A DNA stretch of 62,000 nt from Tubiluchus corallicola (Eukaryota > Priapulida > Priapulimorpha > Priapulimorphida > Tubiluchidae): NCBI GenBank assembly GCA_030141605.1, contig JAQGDQ010000057.1, positions 1 to 62,000 on the forward strand. Direction: 5' to 3'. A model generated the notes under the pieces. The model ran no database searches. It was given only the letters and a program-made list of their open reading frames with translations, and was not told the DNA's origin. The number at the start of each line of letters is the position of its first letter. Within the stretch, counting starts at the first letter, position 1. Below, one piece after another: positions 1-31,728 of the stretch. The position numbers were made by a program, and so were the translations under genes.

Positions 1-528
1 TCTTTAACAACAAACTGTGCAAATATATTTTGCGGAACTTAATATCTAGTAGAATGGAATCATATCGAAAAATTTCTGAAATTCGTTTCAGTAATTTTTT
101 TGCAAAACAGATACAATACGTTTTACTTTACACATAAAGTCGCGTGTAAAGTAAAAAGAAATGTATGGAAAAGATGGAGTGCCGTAAATTTTTCTTCCCC
201 AGCTGCGTCCTGTCACATATTTGCAGATAGCCGCTTGAGGATAAACTCACGCTGATTAAATTATTGGCTGAGACGGGTAATCCCCATATCCCTATTGAGC
301 AATTTGTTGCTGATGCTGTGCGCACCGTACATCACCTGTATTTACACTACAGTTTTCATCATCCTCGATGTTTTGTTTTGGTCAGAAATAGCAGCAGCTT
401 ATGAACTAGTTTCCTTCCGGCATAGCGAAGAGTAAAAGAAACGTGGCCTGATTATCTGTAAACCACCCCAAACAACACCCAGCTTTCAGACGGCTCAAAT
501 TTCACTAAATGCTATAAACACTCTGATG

Positions 529-735
<207 letters not shown>

Positions 736-3700
736 CATCTTTTCGGTCTCTTTGCATTATGTTGCTCTGTCAGTCCCATTCTGTCTTTCTCGCTCTGCTT
801 CTTTTCGCCACTTCCACTAACCACCTGTATGGCTTCACTCTGCACTGTGTCGGAAATTCGAACAAAGAGACGAACTTTCTCGGAATCGTGTCGTAAACCG
901 TAATTAAAATTCTTGGTCGAATTTATTGTGCCTGCTCAAGTCACACTCTGCCACGCAATGCCAGTAATGCCTGCTTCATAATGCATGCTAGTCATTTGTA
1001 ATCTGATGCTGTAAATAGGCGCTTTGAGGTGCACATCATGACAGTAGTTAAATGATTCACTATATCCGTCTCCAGGGATGTAAGCAAGTAGTTCTTAGAA
1101 TAAACATGTGCAGTAGACAATCTAGCTAAAATGAGATAATAAAAAGATTCACAATTTATTAACTGAACTAACGTTGTGCTTTTCTAGAAATGTTCTACAC
1201 GTGCAGTATGTTTTACAGCAGCAGCCTCGGTCATTTAGACACGTTCCTGAAGACGTTTAAAAGAGTTTTAAAGAAAAACGTTGGCAGATCTTAAAGAACA
1301 TATCAAAGGACTTTCTGAACGAAGCTGTATTGCCATCTTTGAAACTTATGACTAATTAAACAGAAGAGAAAATTTCTAAGTAATCTAAATACCTCAAAAA
1401 CCGGTCCAGTCATATTCACCCGTAGGATGTGACCCAGTGTGTGAAGTTGAATTTTTGCACAGACATTTGGGCGGCAATTTTGAATTTAAAGCCGATAACA
1501 ATAAGATGCACAGTAATGTTCATAGTGTGAACATATGAAAGATTTCGAAGCGAGCTTTTTGAGCAGTTTGTAAGAAATATGCTGATCTTATTATTTAAGC
1601 AACGTAACTTTTGAAGTTTTGCAATACAGCAAGAAACCATATGCTGGCGTAGATTGACACATGATTCACTTCAAATGATGGCAACTAATGATTTTTGTGA
1701 TCATAAGTTATGACTTATCATGAGACGAACTTCATTAGATATTTTTGTTTGGCCTCTCTATCACAGATTCTCAAATTGCAGGGCCCAGTTACTGTTTCAC
1801 AACTGCATGTGTTGCAGCCTGATGTTGGTAATTTCAGAGAATAGTGATGCATCAATAATTATAGATTCTTCACTCTGTATCTCTGTCTGTTTAATAGAGG
1901 AGCTTGTTTATACCTCTTATCTTTTTCACGTGACTATAGTTCAGCAACAGCAAACTGTTGATAACTATTTTGGTTGGATAATCTTTGTAGATTCTTAAGA
2001 GAATTCTAGTTTTCATCAGTTCTTCACTCTGGCCATTGCTAATCAGCCATCTTTGCTTGATCTTTCCATTCATGATATTAACATCATTTTTCGGTTCAGC
2101 TGTCATTTGTCTTGTCTTTTGTTCATTATTTTAGTATTTTTGTCTTGTGTACCAAATGTTTTTGTGCCTTACGGGATGCATTATGTGCTATAATGGAAAA
2201 ACGATTTTGTTTTGTGACTGAGTTTGAATAGTTTCCCATTTATCAAAGCACCTATAGCTGGAGGACACTGTAGCAAAATAAAACAAGTATTGTTATGGAA
2301 AACCGATTATTCGTTTCAGCAAATGTATATTTTGCAGAATTACAAAATTATTTATATAATTGTGTATGTTGCTGCAAAAAAAATCACAAATATTAGAAGA
2401 GAAAATACAGAATTACAAACAATGAAACAGCTGAAATTACATATAAAAAACACTAGCACATTTGAAAACACTCGCCGTCGCCATGTGCTCAAAAACACAT
2501 GTCGTTCCAATATAAAGTACAAAAACAACTATACTGTGTAGGGCTGTGGACGTATTCAAAAGGATATTTGTCTCGCGTAAAAAAGTTATCAGCATAAAGG
2601 CATACAGCCCTGGAATGTATTGCTTACCCTTAGAGGTCTTATAATAATTGTCTTGAATAAACCACTATTTTGTGTTTTAGTCGTCCTCTCGCTTGTTGTA
2701 TGTTTTTTCCAAATATTTATTTCTATACAGTTTCTAGTACAATAATGTCATTTTGCTGCAGAATTTTCTACTGCTAGTTTTTCTACGCTTAATTTTTGTA
2801 TCTTGGACTAATGTGTCTATTTTAAGGTACTGTGATAACAGACGTGGCTATTTTTGCACACATGTTTATTTGATGTGCTGCCCCCTGACTGCCAATTTGT
2901 GTGTCCTCTCTGTAGTTGTGCTCGGATTTGTCGAATAGCTCTGGATAGTTGTGTTTAGATTGCTATCTCAATGAACTTGAGTAGAGAACTCGGGTCTGAC
3001 TATGAGAGCCCATAGTTTGGTACTTGTGACTGTGTCTCTGTAGAGTATGCTGTAAATTGTTTGTGCTTGTACAATGTACAATAAGCCTTGCAAATAAGTT
3101 AACTCAAAGTTGCTTTTGATAGGACAAACCAACACGTATTGTTAGATTAATTTAAACGAATTGTCATATATTTAATTACTTTTGTCCATGTAATACATTG
3201 TGCAAACATCTGAGTCCTCCTTCCAAAGGAAATTGTACGGACATGTTGTATAGCATTATTATAGCTATTATAGCTACAACATGAATACAAAACTAAAAGA
3301 AAAAATGACAGCAAATGTATTTTACTTTGCCCCTTTTTGCTATTTGAAATTATAAGTGAAATTATTATTTTTTTGAGTTGAGGTGAATTATTTGTTTTCT
3401 TGCGTTTGTGTTAGTCAGACAGGCAAACAATGACATTTTTTGTTATATGTTACATTTTATTTCACCTTTTTTATATTCTAACATATTACAATGGTTATAT
3501 AATAAAATTCACTTAATTCAATACAAAGAATGCAAGACAGAACAAGTTCAGCCATGCAGTAAATACGATTCGTAAAATATCAACTTTGATACTAGGTTGA
3601 CAGGAATACAGCAAAGTATGTGCATTACTAAACTTAGATTAAGCTTCCCTTTTTGTTGATTTGGACAATAAGATACTGTTTTTTTGCACAATTTAGTAAA

Positions 3701-4686
3701 TGGTAAGTGTGTGCATGTTACCACATAGCTTACAAAGACAATTGTCTTTAGGTTCATGAACATATTGTATTACATATATTTTGAGGTGAAAACCATGGAT
3801 ACAATAATGGCATAACGTTTCTGTTGTTTCATTGGCTAATTTCCATTCCACTTGTATCATGGCAGGGATTTCAGTGCATAAATATGAGACTTTTATTTTC
3901 AGCAATTTTTGTACACGATTATAATTATCATGCTTTATCATTAAAATAACAACATCCTCCGCAAAGAATAATAATAACCTCAACATAATAACGAATTAAC
4001 TTTGATGTTAGAAGCATTGACATGTACAGATAAGAAACATCCTTTCCGATATGTTATGTAGTTGTGCTATAAACAACACAGGGGTAGCAAGGGGTACGAA
4101 CTTTAAACTTTTTTTTACTGAGGATCATTATTATTGCCCTGTTGTTCTGGTACTTGTATTTCGTATAATTTTCGGCTGTTCGTCTCTTACATTTGGAAGA
4201 ATTTGTTGAGTCTGAGCTGCTTAGCTGCTTAGCATCATCAGTTGCTAAGCTGCATTGAAAAAACAACTGGCCAGACAGAAATAGGCTCAACTGGGCCTCT
4301 TTGTAATGTAAACAATACAGCGAAGCCTCTACAGTGAAAAATAAACATATGTTGCTAACTGGTTTCTAACACAACACGACCGAAAACCACTGCTACCGAT
4401 TGATTAACTCCCTCGCTAACTGACTGACCGACTGAATGGTTGACTAGCTGCGGGGGAAGGGGTTACTTAAATTTGAATTTTGAATTTGATCATTTTTGCA
4501 AACCTCAGTTCATTTTGTAATATACGCAGTTTACAATAAAGTTTAAAAAATTTAAAAAATTTAAAAAAATAACAACAATAATAATGTAGAATTAATGAGA
4601 TCATATATGTATTACTACAAAAATTTCACTAAATGATCACTCAGTGACTGATTGAACGACATAGCACACTGACATAATAATCATAA

Positions 4687-5228
4687 GTAATTATCATAAC
4701 CGTTCATTGTACAGAAGATAAGTTAACAAAGTAATTATCATAACCGTTCATTGTCTAGAAGATACGTTAATAAGGTAATTATCATAACCGTTCATTGTAC
4801 AGAAGATACGTTAATGAAGTAATTATCATAACCGTTCGTTGTATAGAAGATACGTTAATGAAGTAATTATCATAACCTTTCATTGTATAGAAGATACGTT
4901 AATGAAGTAATTATCATAACCGTTCATTGTACAGAAGGTACGTTAACGAAGTAATTATCATAACCGTTTATTGTATAGAAGATACGTTAATGAAGTAATT
5001 ATCATAACCGTTCATTGTACAGAAGGTACGTTAACGAAGTAATTATCATAACCGTTCATTGTATAGAAGATACGTTAATGAAGTAATTATCATAACCGTT
5101 CATTGTATAGAAGATACTTTAACAAAGTAATTATCATAACCGTTCATTGTACAGAAGATACGTTAACGAAGTAATTATCATAACCGTTCCTTGTACAGAA
5201 GATACGTTAATGAAGTAATTATCATAAT
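4687..5228. repeat. Minisatellite, 44-bp unit, about 12 copies
   Basis: Tandem units each start with GTAATTATCATAACCGTTCA and continue with TTGTACAGAAGATACGTTAA plus TGAA, giving a 44-bp period. About 12 copies are present with few substitutions (GTATAG for GTACAG, GGTACG for GATACG, AACGAA for AATGAA). The variants recur in alternating copies, which suggests amplification of multi-unit blocks. No coding potential is seen. Confidence 0.95.
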
Positions 5229-5929
5229 CACATGTGAAGTAAAATGTGCATCACATTCTCAAGTTTTGGCAAATAATATTTGTATGATTAATGACCTTGT
5301 TGTAGGGATCATAATGCACTTTTTCTGTGATTTAAATTAAAATCTTTTAATTCCAATGACATTGTAGCACTGTTTTCCTAAGGTGGTTTCAATAATTTGA
5401 ACGTGGATATATTATGGGCTGCGTTGAGCTACTTTCCGACTGACTAGCTGACTGAATTATGCAGGCTCTACTATGTTCAAGTTCGTTAACAGAGAAAGGA
5501 GAGAGCTTAGTGATTATTCGTTTTCTGTTATTTCCACATGACAGCAGCTGTGCAACTGTAGTTTCTTCTATGAACAAATTGAACTTGGGGATTTAATTAC
5601 CCAGCTTGTATCCGGTTATTAACTTACAATGATTGTAGTTATGCAAAGGTTGCTGTCACTAAGGTTTCCGCCCTTAAATAAAGTAACGTTTAAAAATTTA
5701 TGTAAGCGTCGCCAATTCGGCTAGGGTGGGTGTGCCATGGGGTTTTTCTTTGAAGTGTTGAAAGCTCATCTCCCACCAGCGCGGCCCACCTATCAGCTTG
5801 GGTGGCAAATCAATACACCTCAGAAGCCAAGCTAGATCTTATTCACGCTGCAGTCTACAGCAGGATGATCAGCTTTATAATGTGGGATTATAGATTGCTC
5901 TGATACTGTGTGTGTGTTAGTGTAAATGA

Positions 5930-6597
5930 CTTGATGCCAGTGTGGCTTGAGTGGATAGGTGTATAGTTGTGGCGTATACATGCCAGTGTGGCTTGAGTGG
6001 ATAGGTGTATACTTGTGGCCTATGTATGCCAGGGTGGGTGAGTGGATAGGTGCATGCTTGTGCTGTATGTATGCCAGGGTCGGTTGAGTGGGTAGGTGCA
6101 TGCTTGTGCCTTATGTATGCCAGGGTGGGTTGAGTGGGTAGGTGCGTGCTTGTGCCTTGTGTATGCCAGGGTGGGTTGAGTGGGTAGGTGCATGCTTGTG
6201 CCTTATGTATGCCAGGGTGGGTTGAGTGGGTAGGTGCGTGCTTGTGCCTTATGTATGCCAGGGTGGGTTGAGTGGGTAGGTGCATGCTTGTGCTGTATGT
6301 ATGCCAGGGTGGGTTGAGTGGGTAGGTGCATGCTTGTGCCTTATGTATGCCAGGGTGGGTTGAGTGGGTAGGTGCATGCTTGTGCCTTATGTATGCCAGG
6401 GAGGGTTGAGTGGATAGGTGCGTGCTTGTGCCTTGTGTATGCCAGGGTGGGTTGAGTGGGTAGGTGCATGCTTGTGCCTTATGTATGCCAGGGTGGGTTG
6501 AGTGGGTAGGTGCGTGCTTGTGCCTTGTGTATGCCAGGGAGGGTTGAGTGGATAGGTGCGTGCTTGTGCCTTATGTACGCCAGGGTGGGTTGAGTTT
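5930..6597. repeat. Minisatellite, 46-bp unit, about 14 copies
   Basis: G/T-rich tandem units built around TATGCCAGGGTGGGTTGAGT and GGTAGGTGCATGCTTGTGCC, with a 46-bp period. Outer units are more diverged (GTGTGGCTTGAGTGGATAGG). The complementary strand is open through many units although 46 is not a multiple of three, so one strand reads all three frames in turn (repeating peptide of 46 residues). No start, splice or family signal supports translation. Confidence 0.95.
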
Positions 6598-7377
6598 TCT
6601 AAGCTTTGGTATACATGTGACAAATTGACAGTGCGCTTCAGTAGTACATCGCGTCATCTTGCAACAGCCTTTTTACGTCTGATAGCAGTAGTTGCAGCTA
6701 GCCAGTATTATCAATCAGTTAGTTAGTTGGCAGTCATTTGTTTAACTAAAATTTTGGGCTCTTTTGGGAGATGCTTAGATAAGTAGTAACTAATTGCCAT
6801 CTTTTAAGTCCATGTTTTTCCAGTTTTTCTGTGACAAAGTATGTTATGCTCTACAGAAGGACAACTAAGATTTATAGTTGCTTGGCCAACACTACCTTCA
6901 TTTCATGGATGTAGCAGAAGCCCTTGGCTTGAATTTCAAAGGCGTGGAAACGTAATTAAATCTGTATTAATTGGTTTAACTAATTAACTCGTATATCACA
7001 GAGGTTTTGCAGTCAAGTTATCCCTGAGCGCTTTATAGTTTCGCTTTGATGGTTCTGTAGTGTAATTCCATTAGATTGGGTCTGCAATAATATTGTTTCT
7101 TGGAGCATTTTCTTCTGTGTTCCTACTATGATTGTGTACATCGATTTAGCAAAGTTTGGCCAAATGGTGGATACCTGTGTCGGCAAGATTCCGGTTATTA
7201 ACATATATGTGAATATCGTTTGTTCTGAGCCTCATTTTGAAAGCAAGAAAATGTAATAAGCAACTAATGATTAGTTACATTACTTTGTGTGCATGTTCAG
7301 TTTTATTAAGTGTTGATAATAAATCACGGAGCTGTTAATTTCCTTGACGAAAAGTAGTGAATAAAGGCGTATGTATT

Positions 7378-7737
7378 TTAGCTGCATATTACAATGAATG
7401 AACAAAAAATCAGTAGAGCTGTGGCGTGATTGCACTTCGCTGCTAAAGAAATGTGAAGTGATTGATTTATGATGTTGCTAATGTACATAGGCAAATGACT
7501 TTTAATAACGTAGCACTCAACCAGATTGGATGCTGTTGTTTCGAGATCTTGAACTTGTGGAACATTGTCAATATTGGAAACTATTCTTTTTAAATTATGA
7601 AGATCATTTGAAGAGACATTTTTTATACATTTTAATATTAAAGTGCTGATAACTAGTGAAGGGCGATTTTCAAGTTTTGTAATTCGATTATAATTTTGTT
7701 CTGGTAATTCAATATCACGACTAACGTTTTGCGGCAA
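7378..7737 (-). other. Unidentified open frame, 119 codons
   Basis: A 119-codon frame on the minus strand with mixed amino-acid composition and no low-complexity bias. A second shorter frame lies downstream on the same strand at 7013-7204. I recognise no family. It could be a decayed mobile-element gene or chance. No promoter or splice support was found. Confidence 0.15.
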
Positions 7738-9096
7738 TTTTTTAGTGTTTTAGCTATATTTTTCAAATATTGCAGTACTGAAATGCAGCTTATAAACTTC
7801 TTCGTGGCTTGCCATTTGCCATTTGCTATTTGCCGTTATAGATTTGCAAATTATAGACATGCACACTTAGTAACTACTCTATTACTACGTCACTAAGCAT
7901 GTCACATGCAAACGAATTTGAAGTCCGCAGTTTGCAACACTGTAATTTGCAATTGTGCGCTTTGCGTAAGGTGAGAAAAATGAAGAAAAAATTCAAAGAT
8001 TCTGTTTATTTGTGCTAAAACACTGCGTTGTAGTGCATGTGTGACACGTATATTTTGTACTAGATTAATCTCACTTAATTGAATTACTGTTCAAGTGCCG
8101 ATTATATCGATTTATGCATTGTCGTAATCTTGATTAATCTATTAATCACCCCTCACTACTGATAACTCCTGTGTTCTTAATTTGTGAGTTTGTTGAGCTC
8201 ATCTTAAAAACAGCATGGGTGCTTTGACTGCTTTCTTTAATCAATAACAACGATGGAGTTTGAAGGGGCATTAAAAAGAGAAACGCTCTGAAAATACTAA
8301 ATTAAAAGAAGCGCGCGTTGCTATCTTCACACTGATTTCATTGTGCTTTTCCTCATTACAATAAATTACAAAACTGCTGCCCATTCTCCAGTTTTTACAG
8401 TCCGTAATTAGTTGTAAATCTACGCACATTAATCAGTTTCCAGTGGCTACAAACTTTAATTAGTCATAACTTTTCTAATTAGATGCGGATAACGACTGTG
8501 CGTTATTACAGATGCGGTGTTCTAGTCCTGGTTATAGTGCGAGCAAATATGAAGGCGTATATGCATATCTACGTACTTACATGTGTACTTACATACGTAC
8601 ATACATACATACATGCATATATGAATATGAATAAACTAACCAACACCAGCATAAACTTCAATTTTCTCCTTGTTTTGGGTTTTGGCTGTAGATTAAACAC
8701 CAGATTATCCAGCGCGAGTGAGTGTGAATTTTTGTACAGACTTGTAGTAATCAGTCAAATTAAATGGGAATGATATGTGACATTAAAATAACATTAGATG
8801 GTACTACGAATTCCAAAAAAAAACTTCACTGAGTTTCTCTTACTCAAGGTTGATCATCATGTCACTATATGCATTTGTGGCTCCCAAGCATAAGACAAAT
8901 GAGTAATATACAGTATTTGATTTCCAACAGTTTTCTGTGTTAACGATTTAGCTTTGCAGACTTGTTAATTGACGCAGAATAGTGACGTATAGGCACATTA
9001 TGTACGTTACTTCTGTGTTATGTGTTTCTTTGTTTTAAAACATGTTCAATGCCAATAGATTGTAAACTTACTACTGTGAATTTTGTTTCATTTCAG

Positions 9097-27501
<18,405 letters not shown>

Positions 27502-30500
27502 ATGATTCGCTAAATACCCATGGAGTTACCAGAGTCAGAAGAAAACCAAACAACAAGTCTATGTATATATTACATAAATTGAAGCCAAATACAGTATTCA
27601 GTCATTCGCTTATGGTATTATAACACAATGAACTGGCTCTTTTAGTGAGTTTGTGAAGAAGCGCGGTAGTGGAAGTGCATTTTAATGTTGCACTGTCGTG
27701 CAGGCCACGCAGGTTAGTCAAATAACTAGCTGGTTTTGTTTCTAATCTTCTTTTTCAGAGTTGTCACAGTGGTTACGTGTGCACTTGATGTTTGTGTGTT
27801 AGTTATAGTTGAACGAGGCTTTCTTGGCATCAGAACTTGTTGCAGTTGGAGCATATCATGGAAATTACAATTTTTGTTGTGTTATAGCAGTGCTTTTTTT
27901 AAGCTGGCCTAAGCGTCATTACACACAAGCGTTCAAACACAATATTTGAGGATTTCGAAATTTAGTAAATGTCTTTATACTTGTTTTAGAAGAAGAAGGT
28001 TACAATAGTCAAGTTTTATTCGACTATTATCGATAAAACTTTGGTCAAAAACCAATTTTTTTGGTATAAGCCATTTTGAATGACACGAATGCATGCGTGT
28101 GAACAGTATCATTTGTAACTGTAAGCTTGTGCTGAGAATGGACTTGCGTCACTTTCTTTCTTGTATTAGATGTATGTCAAGTTTAAATGAAATGAAGAGG
28201 CAGGCTTTATCAGTTTGTCTGCAGAGTTTTATGCTTGCATAAGTTTAGTTTAGCTCGTTGACTGGCAGTAAATGCTGTAAGTTGAAGCACTTAGCTTACT
28301 TGATATACTTTTTTATAGCTTGCTGTGGGTAGTGTGTTGTTAGTGGTAGTACTTTATTATCTTCCCTGTTACTACCAGCAAGATCCAGCGCGTGTCAGAT
28401 ATAAATTATATGTAATAATATATTTACTATTGTTGTTTATGTGTATTAATTATAAAAGTCTGCCATTTTTCAGATTATATGTTTTGTGCTTAAGCTAGTT
28501 GTTTTCCTGCTTAAATCATGCAGCTGTGGTTTTTAACCTAAAGCAATTTTACAATTTAATCAGGTATTATGTTGTTGAAAAATTTAATATATTGCTTATT
28601 TAGCTGCTATCTTTCGTTAAAAAGTCCCCAGTCCCATAATCGCTGTGATCCATACCTTGTTATTCTAATTATCATTTTTTCTGTAATTACAGATTGTGTA
28701 TTTTCATTGTTTCTTTACCATTGTTGAACTTCATTGTTATCATGTCAGCATGACACTCTGTGTTCTTGCAATGAATGCAAATGCTTGAACAGTTTGTGTC
28801 ATCAGTCTTGTTAATTATTGTTTATAATTTATTGAAAACTCTGTAAAGTCTTTGGAGCAAGCGTAGCGGTGAGCTCTGATTGTGAGCAACAGATTTATGG
28901 TGTTTTCTAAATTTTGTTCAATTACATTGTTGAAGCTGTACGTTAGCTTGCAGAGAAAACATGTATGACTTTTTGACGAAGATCAGACATTTGTCCTTCT
29001 GTCTTTTGTGTAATTATATATGTTTACGTGTTTGGTGTAAATCTTTTTTTGGAATGTTTTTTCTTGGACTAGTTATTTTCCTTATCTCTTCTTGTTCATA
29101 AATGTAATGACTTATTCGTATATACACATATATATATATATATTATACATACACATATATGAATTGTGCTGTGCAGTGTGCCCAAGAGTGCCACTGTGCT
29201 AAAAAACAAATTTTAGCTGCCTGTTCCACTTGCAGTAAACGAAATGATAATTATAGTTCATATTGAAATCTGAGTCATTTTAGCGCTGCATTTTCACAAA
29301 GCAGAATGTTGTTTCAGAGAGCACACGTTGTATGAGTTTGTGCCAGCTCCAAAGATATGCTGTTGGAATATATATTAAATCTTGGAGGGTTTGCATTCGT
29401 ACCACTTTGGTACTAAACTAAATTTGCTAACGTACAGTGTCGAATTTTTAGGTACATTCGAAATCTAATGCATTTACTGCACACTTTGCATTGTATATTA
29501 CCGTATATTGAATCTTGCGTAAGTGTAAATTAGTGCACTGACTGTTAAAATTCACTGCTATATAGTGAAGTGTAACATGATTTGCGACTATGTAAGTATA
29601 ACACCTTGGTTCTGATAAGCACTGCTGAAGACTAGCACAGGGTTTCTAGTAGACTGTATTACAGGCAACTACAAGGTTTGTTATAGGCAATACTTCAGTC
29701 TAACACTGTTTCTTATATGCAAACACGAGGTTTCTTATAGGCAAACGAAAGATTTTTAAAATTCAATACTACAGGCAGGCAAACAAGATTTCTTACAGGC
29801 ATTACTAGGGACTAACACTAGGGTTCTTATAGGCACTAACGCATGGTTTTTTATAGACATTGCTACAGGCTAACACACTTCTTTTTTATAGATATTGGTA
29901 CAGGTTAACACAGTAGCATGCTGTTTCTTTATAGACAGTACTTCAGGCAAGTACACTGTTTCTTGTAGACAATGCTACTGACGCAGACACTATTTCTTAC
30001 AGATGCTACAGGCTGACAGGATTTCTTACAGACAATGTGCCAAACATACACAGGGTCTCTTACAAGCAATGCGGCAGCCTAATGCTGTTTTCCTTACAGA
30101 CAATGCTTATAGGTTAAAACAGGGTTTCATACAGATAATAGGTTATAGCTATAGCTATAGGTAATGTTACAGGTTAACAGGGTTTCCTATAGGCAATGCT
30201 TAGGCTGGGCAATAGCATAGGTTAATGTACGATTTCTCATAAACATTGTTACAGACAGACAAAGCTAGTCTGTCTGTTCATAAGCGTATGATAATGCAAC
30301 ACTGGTTGGGGATTTTAAAATTAATTTTTAGCTGCCTTTGTAGCTGGCACACCTTATTTGACAATGCTAACTGTAACACATTTTCCAAAACAATCTTGCT
30401 GTCTGTGATAAGTGCCAAAATGGCATTTTGTCTCGGGGAAACTTGCACTTCATGTGTAAACAGTAACGGTGATCAATTGTAACGTAACGGTAACGGTAAT

Positions 30501-31728
30501 CAACTGTAATGTAACGGTAATGGTAATCATCTCATTTCTTCAAAGTAATATTCCTTAAGCTCTGTTTACAAATGATTTACAAAAGATTATTTCAGTCACC
30601 AACTTGTGATTGGTTAAGGTGCCCGGAGCTGAATCAAGATTTGTCTTATGAGGTGAGATGATACGTTTTCATGAAGTACCGTTATAATGATTTATCTTAC
30701 ATCTTTTCATAGTGCAATGCCTTCTCATATTAGGTGGATTTTACTGAAGCAAGAAATGGCTAGAATTACATATATGTACTAATGCTCATAAATTATTATA
30801 ATTGTGTGTTGTCAGAGTTCCACTAACTTTATGCATATCGTTAATGTGTGGAAAATCACCTTTGTGAATACCGTCTGCTCACAAAATCAACAATTTCTAT
30901 CTTTTACATGGCTCATGCCTATTATAACTTCCTATGTGTATGTATATATTTCTACCCTTATTGTCTGGACTGCTCATCATAAATCTTTCTGTTAGCTTAT
31001 TAATTGGGTCAATTTTTGACTCGTTGTATCATAATTACATTATTATCCATATTTCACATTTTGCCAATCATGTTGTTAATCATTGTTTTAAAGTACATCG
31101 GTGTGTTATTGTACACAATCTTCAGTGTTAAAATAAAATCTGCTAAGATTTTGAATCGAGTTGTTTTGTTGTTTGCGAGTGTGGATACTAAATTTATTTA
31201 TAAGAAAGAACAGCGATATTGTGGAAGTAGCTTTAAATTTTCCATAGACCAGAAAGTGATCAATCTGTAGTTACGGCAAGGGTACAGTAAAAACATTAAT
31301 AAACTTTGTTTTACCAACATTAACAGCATCATTTTGCCACATATATCATCATTTACAAGAAGTTTAATACTGATTACTCAAACTTATTAAGAAGAACACT
31401 GAATTATTTCTGTTTCATCTAAGGTACTGAAGAACATAATTATGAAATGCATGTAAGCAGTAATTGCTGCAGAAGCTAAGGCAAGTGATTTAATCATCAG
31501 TTTTTTAAACTGAATGGGAGTTTGCACAACTTTAGTTATAAATCACAAGCAGAACTAAAAAAGGCCTTGGAAGCCTTTTGAAAATATCTGCCTTATGAAA
31601 TTTCAGTGTTCTCTATGAAATTTTCGTAGTATACCAAAATTGTTTGTAATATCTGGTTTTAAAACAGTTAAACAAATTCTGTTTACACATTTTCAGCATG
31701 AGCCTTGTAGATATACTAGATAGCTCAT
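27502..31728. other. 3' flank between calcineurin and the Dpy-30 gene
   Basis: The two genes converge here. No exon was recognised. The 3' untranslated region of calcineurin must start at 27502, but I cannot fix its end: the first clear AATAAA motifs on the plus strand are at about 31128 and 31305. On the minus strand a TTTATT at about 31193 could serve the Dpy-30 gene. The degenerate tandem repeat at 29620-30260 occupies part of the stretch. Confidence 0.6.
29620..30260. repeat. Highly degenerate tandem repeat, about 40-bp units
   Basis: Phrases related to CAGGTTTCTTATAGGCAATG and CTACAGGCTAACACAGG recur about fifteen times with many substitutions and length changes. It looks like an old minisatellite that is no longer homogenised. 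Confidence 0.75.

Noticed and set aside
2815-2850. Sequence reading DNRRGYF, resembling the GDYVDRGYF motif of phosphatases
   Set aside because: The spacing and flanking residues do not fit, the preceding GDY is missing, and there is no suitable donor at the expected place.
4687-6597. CRISPR array suspected from regular repeats
   Set aside because: Units are contiguous tandem copies without unique spacers, in a eukaryotic intron or intergenic region.
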